This document shows, piece after piece, positions 18,468 to 28,230 of a DNA stretch of 64,000 nucleotides. A model generated the notes under the pieces. It did no database searches. It had not been told where the DNA came from and was given only the letters and a program-made list of their open reading frames with translations. Made by a program: the position numbers and the translations under genes. Origin of the DNA: Bacillota bacterium (GTDB lineage: Bacteria; Bacillota; UBA4882; UBA8346); the NCBI GenBank assembly GCA_029776205.1, contig JAKOTQ010000001.1, positions 32,196-96,195 on the forward strand, in the 5' to 3' direction. The first letter of the stretch is position 1, and each line of letters begins with the position of its first letter.

Positions 18468-19736
18468 TTAACCACATCCCACCCCGTCTCCCTTACAGGA
18501 AAATCCGCATTTGGTAATGGACGCTTTGCCTCGAACCGGCCTTCCGGCTGTCAAAGCTAACACCGCCTCATCGATCAATCCCTCGGTCTCATATACCTTA
18601 ATGCCGCTTTTTTTGAGAATATCCCGGGGAGTTTGCCCAATGCCATTGACCAATAACGCTTGGCAATCCCCGATGATCCGACTTAACTCCCGCCACCGTT
18701 CCTCCCCTGTGCCAGGGGGCGGTGTAGACCGGGTTTGGACCAGCTCGACCGCATCCCCGTTTACGCGGTAAATAAAGAGTTCCTCCGCTTCCCCCAAGTG
18801 TCGATTGATTAAAATCCCTTCCATGGTCGCTACAGCAATATATGGCCGGTGTTGTTCGGGATAAAGGGGAAGAGCAGCGGATTCCCTCAAAAACACCTGA
18901 GTTGCCGAATCCATCTTCGCCCCAATCAATCCGGCGGCATCTGCCCTGCATCTGGCACAGTGTTTCATCACAGGCACCAATGTTTCAACCCGACTTCGAA
19001 TAAGGTCCATAGCTTGAGACGATGGTGCCTGTAATCCTTCAAAATGACTCCCCTGGGCCGGGAAGAGCGGAATGCAATTCATCAGATCCACCTTTAATTC
19101 CCGCACTTTCTCAGCAATGGCCAGAACATGGTCGTCATTGATACCGGGGATCACGATGGTATTGATTTTAATCACAAACCCTTTCTCTTTTAATTGGGCG
19201 ATGGCTGACAACTGTCGTTCAAGTAAAAGGGCTGCACCTTCAGTTCCTCGATAGATCACTTTGCCGTCACGGATCCATGCATAGATTTTGGCGCCAATTT
19301 CCGGATCAACAGCATTGACAGTCAGCGTAATATGGCTTACTCCGAGACTTTTTAACTCCTCGATATAGGGCTCCAGCTGCAATCCGTTCGTCGAAAGACA
19401 AAATATCAATTCAGGGTGATACTCGTGAATCAGGCGGATAGTTTCCAAAGTTGCCTCGGGATTGGCCATCGGATCCCCCGGCCCTGCGATACCCACGGTC
19501 GAGATTCGAGAATCAAACTTCAAATATTGCTTGATATATACTAAAGCCTGCCACGGCGATAAGACGACACTTGTCACTCCAGGGCGGCTTTCATTGACAC
19601 AGTCATATTTCCGGTTGCAAAAATGGCATTGAATATTACACTCAGGAGCTACCGGCAGATGGATCCGTCCATATTGATGCCGGACTGCACCATTAAAACA
19701 TGGATGATTCAAATGACTAGATCCCATCATCATCAC
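18468..19736 (-). CDS. nifB: NifB, radical SAM FeMo-co core synthase with C-terminal NifX-type domain
   Basis: 422 residues. Radical SAM motif CNIQCHFC lies near residue 34, followed by CNES. A C-terminal cofactor-carrying domain (about residues 290-400, starting IAVATMEGILINRHLGEA) belongs to the NifX/NafY family. The protein ends in a cysteine-rich tail (CGFSCKGDGVGCG). NifB joins two [4Fe-4S] clusters with a carbide and sulfide to make NifB-co, the precursor of FeMo-co. The start is a run of GTG-ATG-ATG-ATG codons after AAAGGAA, so the exact first codon is uncertain by up to three residues. Confidence 0.95.
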   Translation of the reverse strand: MMMMGSSHLNHPCFNGAVRHQYGRIHLPVAPECNIQCHFCNRKYDCVNESRPGVTSVVLSPWQALVYIKQYLKFDSRISTVGIAGPGDPMANPEATLETIRLIHEYHPELIFCLSTNGLQLEPYIEELKSLGVSHITLTVNAVDPEIGAKIYAWIRDGKVIYRGTEGAALLLERQLSAIAQLKEKGFVIKINTIVIPGINDDHVLAIAEKVRELKVDLMNCIPLFPAQGSHFEGLQAPSSQAMDLIRSRVETLVPVMKHCARCRADAAGLIGAKMDSATQVFLRESAALPLYPEQHRPYIAVATMEGILINRHLGEAEELFIYRVNGDAVELVQTRSTPPPGTGEERWRELSRIIGDCQALLVNGIGQTPRDILKKSGIKVYETEGLIDEAVLALTAGRPVRGKASITKCGFSCKGDGVGCG

Positions 19737-19757
19737 TTCCTTTGTAAATTTTCCGTC

Positions 19758-21116
19758 TTACATATAACTCCAACCAATCGGTGATCGATCTTGCCTGGCA
19801 CGGATCAATTCATTCACAATCTGATCGAATAAATGTTGGGTTCCTCGATAACCCAGATGCAAGATACGTTGGCCGCCGATACGGTCATGAATCGGGAAAC
19901 CCACCCGAATCAGCGGAATACCAGACTGCCGCGATAACGGGTAGCCTTTACTGTTTCCAATGAGCAAATCCGGCTGAACCCTTTCAACCAACGTCCGGAT
20001 ATCATCAAAATCGATCCCTTCCGCCACAGTTATTTCCCCTTCCAACTCAGGCAACAAGCATCTCAACTCGTCACCCAGCTTTCCGGTCCTTGCACCTGTG
20101 GCACATATTACCGGAACAACACCGACTTCAGCCAGAAATATAGCTATACCAAGAACTAAATCCGGTTCACCGTAAATAGCTGCTTTTTTCCCAAACAAAT
20201 ATTTATGGGCATCCACGTAAGCATCGATCAATCGTCCCCGTTCTTCCTGATATTTTTGGGGTATGTCGTTTCCTGTAATGACTGCCAGAGTCTGCATCAA
20301 CCGATCCGTCTCTCGAATCCCCACCGGCAACCCTAACTGATAACTTTCCACACCAAATCGTTCTTTCAAGTACTCCGCTGCATTCTGCTGCTTTCGAACG
20401 GTTCTCCCCAATTGAATAACTGCTTTGGAACGGCCTGCCGCCCGGATTTTATCAACGGATGCTCCTCCAGGGGCAATTTTCTGATATGTATCCCACATAC
20501 CACCGTCCATCGTTTCGGAATAATCCGGCAACACTAAAAAGTCCAGTCCGAAGTCGGTCAAAACCTCTTTCAACAGCCGTAAATCAGCAGCCGAAACCAT
20601 GCCAGGAAAGATCGATACCATATTCTTTTTCGGTCCGCCGGTTGCAACCTGTTCAATCACTGCCCGAACTGTATCATGAAAACCATCAATATGAGACCCC
20701 TGGTAACTTGGAGTCGATACCGTCACCAGCAACGGTTTGCCCGGCGCTCGATATTCCCGGTTAAATTCGTCGAGAATTAACTGCAGATCATCTCCAATGG
20801 TTTCACTCAAACAGGTGGTCGCAATGCCGATGAAAGTCGGCTGATACTGATCGATCACATTCTTTAGCGCCTGCTTCAATTTGGGACCGCCCCCAAAGAT
20901 TGTGCTGGATTCGCTGAAGTTCGACGAAGCTATATCGATAGGTTCTTTGAAATGGCTGATGAGATACCGCCGGATATACGTAGCACAGCCTTGAGACCCG
21001 TGTAGCAACGGGACAGCCCCTTCAATACCGCGAAACACCAGGGAGGCACCAAGCGGATTGCATAATTTACAAGCATTGATCGTCACTTCACGGGTTGGCA
21101 GTTCGCGAATATTCAT
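19758..21116 (-). CDS. nifN: NifN, FeMo-co scaffold beta subunit
   Basis: 452 residues from ATG at 21116 (MNIRELPTREV), preceded by GGGAGGTG; GTG at 21125 lies in that site. It belongs to the nitrogenase component 1 family: NACKLCNPLGAS near the N-terminus and LHGSQGCATYIRR with C44, the cluster-ligand position of NifN. With NifE it forms the scaffold on which NifB-co matures. The gene overlaps the end of nifE by 29 bases. A fused NifN-NifB, seen in some clostridia, is absent here; nifB is separate. Confidence 0.94.
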   Translation of the reverse strand: MNIRELPTREVTINACKLCNPLGASLVFRGIEGAVPLLHGSQGCATYIRRYLISHFKEPIDIASSNFSESSTIFGGGPKLKQALKNVIDQYQPTFIGIATTCLSETIGDDLQLILDEFNREYRAPGKPLLVTVSTPSYQGSHIDGFHDTVRAVIEQVATGGPKKNMVSIFPGMVSAADLRLLKEVLTDFGLDFLVLPDYSETMDGGMWDTYQKIAPGGASVDKIRAAGRSKAVIQLGRTVRKQQNAAEYLKERFGVESYQLGLPVGIRETDRLMQTLAVITGNDIPQKYQEERGRLIDAYVDAHKYLFGKKAAIYGEPDLVLGIAIFLAEVGVVPVICATGARTGKLGDELRCLLPELEGEITVAEGIDFDDIRTLVERVQPDLLIGNSKGYPLSRQSGIPLIRVGFPIHDRIGGQRILHLGYRGTQHLFDQIVNELIRARQDRSPIGWSYM

Positions 21117-22476
21117 CCTGGACACCTCCCATCGGTACGGATTGCTTTGGCCGAGGTATAAACTGCCATACCGGACTCATCACCGACTGATACACTTCTT
21201 CGGCGAAATTCAACATTCCCACAAACCCTGCCAATGCTACTTTCCGTTCATGATTATGATCACAAAAACCGATTCCCAACTTGTAAGCAATAGGCCGTTC
21301 CTTGACTCCGCCAATAAACAGTGATACATTTTTTTCGCGTATGAAATGGGATAATTCTAACGGGTTGGAATCATCCACGATGATCGTGCCTTCGTCGCAC
21401 AATTCTTTTAACAACTGGTAATCCTGCTTACTTCCGGTTTGAGAACCAACCACCGCTACATCCATCCCTAACAAGCGCAATGCTTTAACTAAAGAAAATG
21501 CCTTAAAGGCTCCTCCTACATAAATGGCTGCCTTCTTTCCGGCAAGGGCTTTCCGGTATTCAAGAAGCTTTGGATAGATGGCCTGGATTTCATCACGGAC
21601 CAATTCCTGTGTACGTTTCATCATTTCCGCATCGTTAAAATGTCGAGCGACACCATACAACGCCTCCGCCATATCCTCGAACCCAAAGTAAGACACCTGC
21701 AACGAAGGGATACCATACTTCTCTTTCATCAATTGAGCCAAATAATTCATTGAACCCGAACACTGAACCAAATTCAGCGCCGCTCCATGAGCCCGTTCAA
21801 TCTCTTCAACCCGGCCGTCTCCGGTGATTCCGGCGACCACTTCCACCCCCATACGACGGTAATAGTCTTTGATGATCCAGATTTCACCGGCTAGATTATA
21901 GTCACCTAAAATATTCACACTGTATTTTGAAATCCCATCAGTCCGCCCCCTGCCGATAAGCCGCATTAACGCTGTACAAGCTGCCTTATATCCATCTTTC
22001 TTGGTCCCTTTAAACCCTTCCGAATGGACTGGAATCACCGGTATCCCCTTTAAAGCACTGACTTTTTTACAGACTGCCTCCACATCATCACCGATAACTC
22101 CCACGATGCAGGTTCCATAAACAAATGCCGCCTTAGGATGATAGCGATCGATCAACTGAATTAACCCTTGATAAAGTTTGGATTCTCCTCCATGGATCAC
22201 TTCCTGCTCCCGCAAATCCGTTGTAAAACTGAGACGATGTAACTCCGGTCCGGAGGAAAGGGCCCCCCGAATATCCCAGGTATATGCGGCACATCCCGCC
22301 GGACCATGAACGAGGTGAACGGCATCAGCGATTGGATACAAGACTACCCGCGACCCACAGAAAACACAGGCTCTCTGGCTGACCGAACCAGCCAAACTCT
22401 GCTTTTCACAATCGATCTCGAAAGGAGTTTCCCCTTTACGAAACACCTGTTTTTTCCGTCCCTCCAACACTTTCAC
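21088..22476 (-). CDS. nifE: NifE, FeMo-co scaffold alpha subunit
   Basis: 462 residues from GTG at 22476 (MKVLEGRKKQ), placed five bases after GAGAGGTGA; an upstream GTG at 22485 lies inside that site. Cluster cysteines C37, C62 and C123 fall in RACVFCGSR, HGPAGCAAYTW and YGTCIVGVIGDD, matching NifE positions. It pairs with NifN. Lack of the FeMo-co ligand His and its operon order distinguish it from NifD. Confidence 0.94.
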   Translation of the reverse strand: MKVLEGRKKQVFRKGETPFEIDCEKQSLAGSVSQRACVFCGSRVVLYPIADAVHLVHGPAGCAAYTWDIRGALSSGPELHRLSFTTDLREQEVIHGGESKLYQGLIQLIDRYHPKAAFVYGTCIVGVIGDDVEAVCKKVSALKGIPVIPVHSEGFKGTKKDGYKAACTALMRLIGRGRTDGISKYSVNILGDYNLAGEIWIIKDYYRRMGVEVVAGITGDGRVEEIERAHGAALNLVQCSGSMNYLAQLMKEKYGIPSLQVSYFGFEDMAEALYGVARHFNDAEMMKRTQELVRDEIQAIYPKLLEYRKALAGKKAAIYVGGAFKAFSLVKALRLLGMDVAVVGSQTGSKQDYQLLKELCDEGTIIVDDSNPLELSHFIREKNVSLFIGGVKERPIAYKLGIGFCDHNHERKVALAGFVGMLNFAEEVYQSVMSPVWQFIPRPKQSVPMGGVQDEYSRTANP

Positions 22477-22501
22477 CGCCGTCACCTCTCTTCATTTTGT
22501 G

Positions 22502-23875
22502 TTACATCACCAATTCAAAACTCTCTTCAGGGCAGTCCCGATCCTGCCGATCCATGATCGCACCGAGAATCTTTTCCACCAAACGCAACGCTCCGGTGTA
22601 ACTGACGAGCGGAAAATACGAGTGGCCGATCCGGTCCAAAATGGGGAAACCTATCCGGATAAACGGAATGTCTTCATCCCGGGCAATATATTTGCCATAG
22701 GTATTTCCCATCAAAAGATCCACCGGCTCATTTTTAATCCATTGATGTAACAAATAAATATCTCCGGCTTGTTTAAACTTGGCTTCCGGAATCTCATGCA
22801 ACACTCGGCTCATTTCTTCCTCAAATTTTTTACCCGGTGTCCCAGTTACCACGTAGACCGGCCGCATATTCAACGTAACCAGAAATTCGCTCAATGCTAT
22901 AAGCTGATCCGGATCACCGAATAACGCCACCCGTTTCCCATAAAAGTAACTTTGCATATCACTGATGGCATCAATCAGGCGGCCCCGTTCTGCATTGATA
23001 GATTCAGGAACTACCACTTTGGCCATCCGCCGCAAACTATCGATAAAACGGTCCGTAGCCAGCAATCCATAGGGCAGATCCAGGATCTCATACTTCACGT
23101 TGCATTTGGCATCCAGAGCTTCAGCAGCTGCTGCGGAAGCAAAGTGTCCCAAGGCAATGGTTCCAATACTGTCGCCGGCAGATTTCAAAGCTTCGATCGT
23201 AACCCCGCCTTTGGGATAAAACTGGTGCTTTCCGGTAAGCGGTGCATCCAGAACATCAGAGGTATCGGGAAATACCACCGTTGAAATGCCCATTTCCCGG
23301 GCCAGTCGTTTAATTTCCCGCATATCGGAAGGTTCAACCCATCCGGGGATGATATTGACCTGGTTTAATTTGTTACCGCTGGACTCGGCGAAATATTGAA
23401 CCATACCTTTGACCATATTGGAAAAGCCGGTGACATGAGACCCCACGAAACTCGGAGTATTACAATGGATAACATATTTGCCTTCCGGGATCCTTCCGTC
23501 TTCTTTTGCCTTTGCCAAGATCTGAGGGATGTCATCGCCGATAACCTCGCTCAAACAAGTGGTATGCACCGCGATGACATCGGGATTATACACTGAAAAA
23601 ATATTATTGATGGCCTCCAGTAAATTGGCTTGCCCGCCAAAGACCGAGGCCCCTTCTGTAAATGAACTGGTCGAAGCCATCACTGGTTCTTTATAATGAC
23701 GGGTCAACGTGCTCCGATGATAGGCACAACACCCTTGAGATCCATGACTGTGGGGCAAACAATTGTGAATCCCAAGAGCCGCATACATCGCCCCAACCGG
23801 TTGACAGGTCTTCGCCGGATTCACGGTTAAGGCCACCCGTTCTTTAATCTCTTTGTCCGTATGCCGTAATAACAT
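22502..23875 (-). CDS. nifK: Nitrogenase MoFe protein beta subunit
   Basis: 457 residues. P-cluster cysteines C24, C49 and C107 lie in NPAKTCQPVGA, HGSQGCCAYHR and VHTTCLSEVIGDD. The protein lacks the roughly 50-residue N-terminal extension of the Azotobacter type and is close in length to the Clostridium pasteurianum form. It forms the alpha2beta2 MoFe protein with NifD. The start ATG follows GAGGAGGCGAG. Spacing to nifD is 16 bases. Confidence 0.97.
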   Translation of the reverse strand: MLLRHTDKEIKERVALTVNPAKTCQPVGAMYAALGIHNCLPHSHGSQGCCAYHRSTLTRHYKEPVMASTSSFTEGASVFGGQANLLEAINNIFSVYNPDVIAVHTTCLSEVIGDDIPQILAKAKEDGRIPEGKYVIHCNTPSFVGSHVTGFSNMVKGMVQYFAESSGNKLNQVNIIPGWVEPSDMREIKRLAREMGISTVVFPDTSDVLDAPLTGKHQFYPKGGVTIEALKSAGDSIGTIALGHFASAAAAEALDAKCNVKYEILDLPYGLLATDRFIDSLRRMAKVVVPESINAERGRLIDAISDMQSYFYGKRVALFGDPDQLIALSEFLVTLNMRPVYVVTGTPGKKFEEEMSRVLHEIPEAKFKQAGDIYLLHQWIKNEPVDLLMGNTYGKYIARDEDIPFIRIGFPILDRIGHSYFPLVSYTGALRLVEKILGAIMDRQDRDCPEESFELVM

Positions 23876-23891
23876 CTCTCTCGCCTCCTCA

Positions 23892-25514
23892 CTACTTCAC
23901 ATAGGTTGCAATCAGTTCCGGATTTTTCTCCCAAGGAGCCTGGATATAGCCCCATATTTTGGAGTTCACCAACCGGTCAATATCACGGTAAAAGTTGATA
24001 GCACCTTTGAAACCGGCATATGGACCGCTATAGTCGTAGCTATGCAGTTGTTTACAGGGAACACCCATTTTCTGAATGACATATTTTTCTTTAATCCCTG
24101 CACAGAAAATATCCGGTTTGTGATATGCGATTAATTTCTCCATTTCATAATGGCTGATATCATCGATGACCAAAGTCCCTTTGGCCATCTGAGCCATCAT
24201 TCCCTCATAATCTCTAAACTCAAATCCTTGAGCTTTTAGCTCTGCTACCTCCGCTTCCGTCTTACGGTAGCGGTAACGCTCAGGATCGGGTTCCACCGTA
24301 AGCTCCTCAATATTCCGGCTATCTGCATCAATTTTAATCGTAGGCAGAACCCGGCGGCCCTCGTAGTCATCCCGGTGGGCAAATTCGTAACCGGCTGCGA
24401 TAGTCCTCATTCCAAGTTCTGCGAAGAGATCCTGATAATGATGGGCTCTGGAACCACCAACGAACAACATCACCGTTTTCCCCTCGCAACGGGTTCTTGC
24501 ATCAGCCCGATGTTTCTCTACTTCCGGCATTTCTTCGGCGATGACCTTTTCCACACGTTCCTTCAACTCCGGATCTCCAAAGTACTGTGCAATTTTCCGC
24601 AGGGATTTCGCCGTAGCCTCGGCTCCGATAAAGTTAACTTTAATCCAAGGGATTCCGTACTTGATCTCCATCATATCCGCCACATAGTTGATGGAACGAT
24701 GGCACATAATACAGTTCAAATCGGCAGTATGAGCATTGGCAAAATAATCGTAAGACGAATTGCCGCTAAAGGTAGCAATCAGGTCAATACCGCATTTTTC
24801 CAGAATTCGTTCGATTTCAAAGGCATCGCCCCCAATGTTGTACTCGCCCAGCAAATTAATCTTATATTTACTGTCACGAACTGTATCATCTAATCCGATC
24901 ACATGTTTGAACATTTGATTATTGGCGATATGGTGGCCGGCCGATTGACTGACGCCTTTATACCCCTCACAGCTGAATCCAAAGACATTGATCCCCAATT
25001 CCTCTTTCATCTCACGAGCCACCGCATGAACATCATCTCCGATGAGACCCACCGGGCAAGTAGAAAAGATGCCGATAGCTTTTGGTTTAAATATCTCATA
25101 TGCTTCTCTCACAGCTTGCCGCAGCTTTTTCTCACCACCAAAAACAATGTCATCTTCCTGCATATCCGTTGAAAAGCAATAGTTCATCAAATTATAATCA
25201 TTATCATCAATGGGCTTGGTTTGATTACGCCGTGTGAGCCAGCTGTAAAAACCACAACCAATCGGCCCATGGGTAATATTCACAATATCCCGGATCGGCC
25301 CTACAACCACACCTTTGCAACCTGCATAGGTACAACCCCGTTGCGTAATGATTCCGGGAATAGTCCGAACATTGGCTTCGATCTCCGGCATAGTTTCAGG
25401 ATCCGGGTCATTGAGGACCATATGTTTGGCCCGCTTCCGCGCAGCCTTCGTCGGATATACCTTCAGTAACTTTTCTCGGGTTACGGCAAAATCTTGCGCT
25501 AAATTTTCGGACAT
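23892..25514 (-). CDS. nifD: Nitrogenase MoFe protein alpha subunit
   Basis: 540 residues from ATG at 25514 (MSENLAQDFA), nine bases after AAGGAGG. P-cluster ligands are C61, C87 and C153. FeMo-co ligands are C271 (NCIMCHRSINY) and H491 (LHSYDYSGPY). Active-site Q190 and H194 (VSQSAGHHIAN) are present, and Val in CKGVV fits the substrate-gating position. Residues about 395-445 form the extra segment known from the clostridial type of NifD. No anfG/vnfG-like delta subunit is nearby, so this is a molybdenum nitrogenase. Confidence 0.98.
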   Translation of the reverse strand: MSENLAQDFAVTREKLLKVYPTKAARKRAKHMVLNDPDPETMPEIEANVRTIPGIITQRGCTYAGCKGVVVGPIRDIVNITHGPIGCGFYSWLTRRNQTKPIDDNDYNLMNYCFSTDMQEDDIVFGGEKKLRQAVREAYEIFKPKAIGIFSTCPVGLIGDDVHAVAREMKEELGINVFGFSCEGYKGVSQSAGHHIANNQMFKHVIGLDDTVRDSKYKINLLGEYNIGGDAFEIERILEKCGIDLIATFSGNSSYDYFANAHTADLNCIMCHRSINYVADMMEIKYGIPWIKVNFIGAEATAKSLRKIAQYFGDPELKERVEKVIAEEMPEVEKHRADARTRCEGKTVMLFVGGSRAHHYQDLFAELGMRTIAAGYEFAHRDDYEGRRVLPTIKIDADSRNIEELTVEPDPERYRYRKTEAEVAELKAQGFEFRDYEGMMAQMAKGTLVIDDISHYEMEKLIAYHKPDIFCAGIKEKYVIQKMGVPCKQLHSYDYSGPYAGFKGAINFYRDIDRLVNSKIWGYIQAPWEKNPELIATYVK

Positions 25515-25549
25515 TTCCTTCAACCTCCTTATCTTTTTGGGATCTAACG

Positions 25550-25933
25550 TTATAATTCATCCAAAACCGCATCACCGGTTTCCCCGGTACGTATCCGAAT
25601 CGCATCGAGCGTAGGCATTACAAAGATTTTTCCATCACCGGGTTGGCCGGTTTGGTTGACCTCAATAATGGTATCTACTGTTCTTTGAACCAGTTCATCC
25701 GGGACGATAATCCACAACAGCCGTTTCGGAACAAGCCTTGGACCTTTGCCCAATTGAGCGATGGCTTCCTCATACCCCTCTTTGGCCCCTTCGAGCAACG
25801 TATAGTCCACATTACCTTTACCACGCCCCATAACTCTGCCCGTCGCAGTGAAAGAGGAAATCCCGGCTTCTGCCAAAGCCTTCTTGGTTTTGTTCATCAT
25901 GTTCATCCGGATCACAGCCATGACTTCTTTCAT
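25550..25933 (-). CDS. nifI2: NifI2, PII-family regulator of nitrogenase
   Basis: 127 residues of the GlnB/PII fold, starting MKEVMAVIRMNMMNKTKKAL. The T-loop region is longer than in GlnB and reads RGKGNVDYTLLEGAKEG, typical of NifI2. The B-loop/C-loop end GDGKIFVMPTLDAIRIRTGE is present. With NifI1 it binds MoFe protein and blocks it when ammonium is present; 2-oxoglutarate and ATP release it, as shown in Methanococcus. The ATG follows AAAGGAGG. It lies between nifI1 and nifD. Confidence 0.93.
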   Translation of the reverse strand: MKEVMAVIRMNMMNKTKKALAEAGISSFTATGRVMGRGKGNVDYTLLEGAKEGYEEAIAQLGKGPRLVPKRLLWIIVPDELVQRTVDTIIEVNQTGQPGDGKIFVMPTLDAIRIRTGETGDAVLDEL

Positions 25934-25947
25934 CGGGGATCCCTCCT

Positions 25948-26274
25948 TTAAACTTCTTTTACACCGGAACTAACCGTGTACACCTCAGACACCGGAGTCA
26001 CAAAGATCTTGCCATCGCCGAACGAACCATTCTCTCCGGTACGGGCGCTTTCTATAATGGTTTTCACGATAAAATCTTTATCTTTATCGGGGACAACGAG
26101 AATTAGAAGTTCTTTGGGAAGTTCATCATAATGGATTTCCCCAACCTTTAAGCCGCGCTGCTTACCCCGGCCAAAAACAGCCACTTTCGTCACCGCCGGA
26201 AAACCGGCATCCAACAATGCCGCCAGCACATCGTCGGCCTTCTCAGGACGGACAATTGCCCGAATCATCAACAT
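25948..26274 (-). CDS. nifI1: NifI1, PII-family regulator of nitrogenase
   Basis: 108 residues. PII fold with MLMIRAIVRPEKADDVLAAL at the N-terminus, a short T-loop (KQRGLKVGEIHYDELPK) and GSFGDGKIFVTPVSEVYTV at the end. The T-loop lacks the uridylylated Tyr context of GlnB. It is the first of the nifI pair between nifH and nifD, the order known from methanogens and anaerobic Firmicutes, and supports post-translational control of nitrogenase. Confidence 0.93.
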   Translation of the reverse strand: MLMIRAIVRPEKADDVLAALLDAGFPAVTKVAVFGRGKQRGLKVGEIHYDELPKELLILVVPDKDKDFIVKTIIESARTGENGSFGDGKIFVTPVSEVYTVSSGVKEV

Positions 26275-26299
26275 ATTGATTCCCCCTTATCTTTTTTCA

Positions 26300-27145
<846 letters not shown>

Positions 27146-27180
27146 TTAAGTTAATGTAAGTTTTTGTCTTTTGTTTATAT

Positions 27181-27209
27181 ATTTTACAGGCCGTTATGGT
27201 CAATGTCAA
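27181..27209 (-). promoter_or_regulatory. nifH: Promoter of the nif operon
   Basis: On the minus strand TTGACA (plus 27204-27209) and TAAAAT (plus 27181-27186) are separated by exactly 17 bases, a near-consensus sigma-A promoter. There is no sigma-54 (GG-N10-GC) element, so transcription does not appear to depend on NifA/RpoN. Confidence 0.75.
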
Positions 27210-27257
27210 TTAAAATTCTGACACAAATATTACATAATGCATTAATAATATGTTACG

Positions 27258-27276
27258 TGTTATCAAAAAGATAACA
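27258..27276. promoter_or_regulatory. Inverted repeat upstream of the nif promoter
   Basis: TGTTATC-AAAAA-GATAACA is a perfect 7-base inverted repeat about 50 bases upstream of the -35 element. It lies between the terminator of the barrel gene and the nif promoter, a suitable place for an activator or repressor site. The regulator is not known. Confidence 0.5.
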
Positions 27277-27287
27277 TTAATGTGCCA

Positions 27288-27320
27288 AAAAAATAGAAGC
27301 TGCCGGTAACGGCAGCTTCC
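27288..27320 (-). terminator. Terminator after the beta-barrel gene, shielding the nif operon
   Basis: GAAGCTGCCG (27297-27306) pairs perfectly with CGGCAGCTTC (27311-27320) over GTAA. On the minus strand it is followed by TATTTTTTT. Confidence 0.88.
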
Positions 27321-27370
27321 AAAATCACAAACCTTCATTAATTAAATATAAAGTTTCACACACGTAAAAT

Positions 27371-27391
27371 GGTTGCCCCTTTCGGGCAGCC
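27371..27391 (-). terminator. First hairpin after the beta-barrel gene
   Basis: GGTTGCCC (27371-27378) pairs with GGGCAGCC (27384-27391), one G-U pair, loop CTTTC. The minus-strand tail is ATTTTACG. It sits 26 bases after the stop, ahead of the stronger terminator. Confidence 0.5.
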
Positions 27392-27416
27392 TATAGTTGG
27401 CGATTAGGTCTATGGC

Positions 27417-28070
27417 TTAGAATCGATATAACATTCCCAGCGTATAGCCACCCAGAGTGGTATCCCGGTCCAGGGCATCATAGGGTGACGCAGCATCGAC
27501 TTTGAAGCTTAGCTGACTGTATCCGGCGGTTACGGCCACATTGTCATTGATCATATACGTAAACTTGATCCGCGGAACAAAGACACCACCATCCACCTTT
27601 GTCTTAACCGCCGAATATTTATCATATGTAAATGAATCATCAATTGAACGTTGAACCGTAAGGCTCATAAAGAATTTCTCCGAGAAAAACTGAGTATAGT
27701 CCAAGCCAATCAAAGCATTACTTTTTAGTTCATATGTATTTTTAGCATCCAGATCCAGGCTGGAAAGGGTAACATCCAATTTGGAAGCCCGAGCATCAAG
27801 GACGCGATATCCGGCTTTGACACTCAACAACGAAACATCGACCACTCCGTCAACATCGCCTTCCCCATACTCGAAGCCCGCTTTCCACTTACCCATCGAA
27901 AAACCGGCACCTACAAATGCCGCATCCAAATCCTGATCGGCATGTCCTTCAGTATTAACCTCTCCGCCAAAAAAACGATCCATATATACCATTCCTGAAG
28001 CCATCACACTATGGGAAAACCCAATCACCATCATCGCCAAAAGCAGAAATAAGACAAACAGTTTGAGCAC
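27417..28070 (-). CDS. Small outer-membrane beta-barrel protein
   Basis: 217 residues from GTG at 28070, which is eight bases after AAGGAGG; a longer frame to 28121 would include the promoter and is rejected. The signal peptide (KLFVLFLLLAMMVIGFSHSVMA) is followed by about 190 residues of alternating polar/hydrophobic strands and turns, ending in LYRF with a terminal Phe, the usual signal for outer-membrane insertion. It is paralogous to the broken gene at 14696-15295. It lies just downstream of the SLH/TonB operon but has its own promoter. No pore or ligand can be assigned. Confidence 0.78.
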   Translation of the reverse strand: MLKLFVLFLLLAMMVIGFSHSVMASGMVYMDRFFGGEVNTEGHADQDLDAAFVGAGFSMGKWKAGFEYGEGDVDGVVDVSLLSVKAGYRVLDARASKLDVTLSSLDLDAKNTYELKSNALIGLDYTQFFSEKFFMSLTVQRSIDDSFTYDKYSAVKTKVDGGVFVPRIKFTYMINDNVAVTAGYSQLSFKVDAASPYDALDRDTTLGGYTLGMLYRF

Positions 28071-28078
28071 TATAGAAA

Positions 28079-28130
28079 CCTCCTTATTATATAATGAAGT
28101 CATTATACCATGTATGGCCAAATATGTCTA
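28079..28130 (-). promoter_or_regulatory. Promoter and ribosome site of the beta-barrel gene
   Basis: On the minus strand TAGACA (plus 28125-28130), 17 bases, and an exact TATAAT (plus 28102-28107) form a strong sigma-A promoter. AAGGAGG (plus 28079-28085) sits eight bases before GTG and fixes the start. Confidence 0.75.
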
Positions 28131-28160
28131 ACATTTCCCACAACACCCAAAACATAAGAA

Positions 28161-28190
28161 AAACCGCCATTTCATCAAAAATGACGGTTT
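28161..28190 (-). terminator. Terminator of the exbB-exbD-tonB-SLH operon
   Basis: AAACCGCCATTT (28161-28172) pairs with AAATGACGGTTT (28179-28190), one G-U pair, and the minus strand continues TTCTT. It lies 40 bases after the SLH gene stop. Confidence 0.75.
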
Positions 28191-28230
28191 AATACTTTGC
28201 CATGATCCTATGATTTCCAGCCCAATTATT

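Noticed and set aside
23892..25514. Alternative (V or Fe-only) nitrogenase
   Set aside because: No delta-subunit gene lies between the alpha and beta genes, and NifE/NifN, NifV and molybdate transport are in the same operon.
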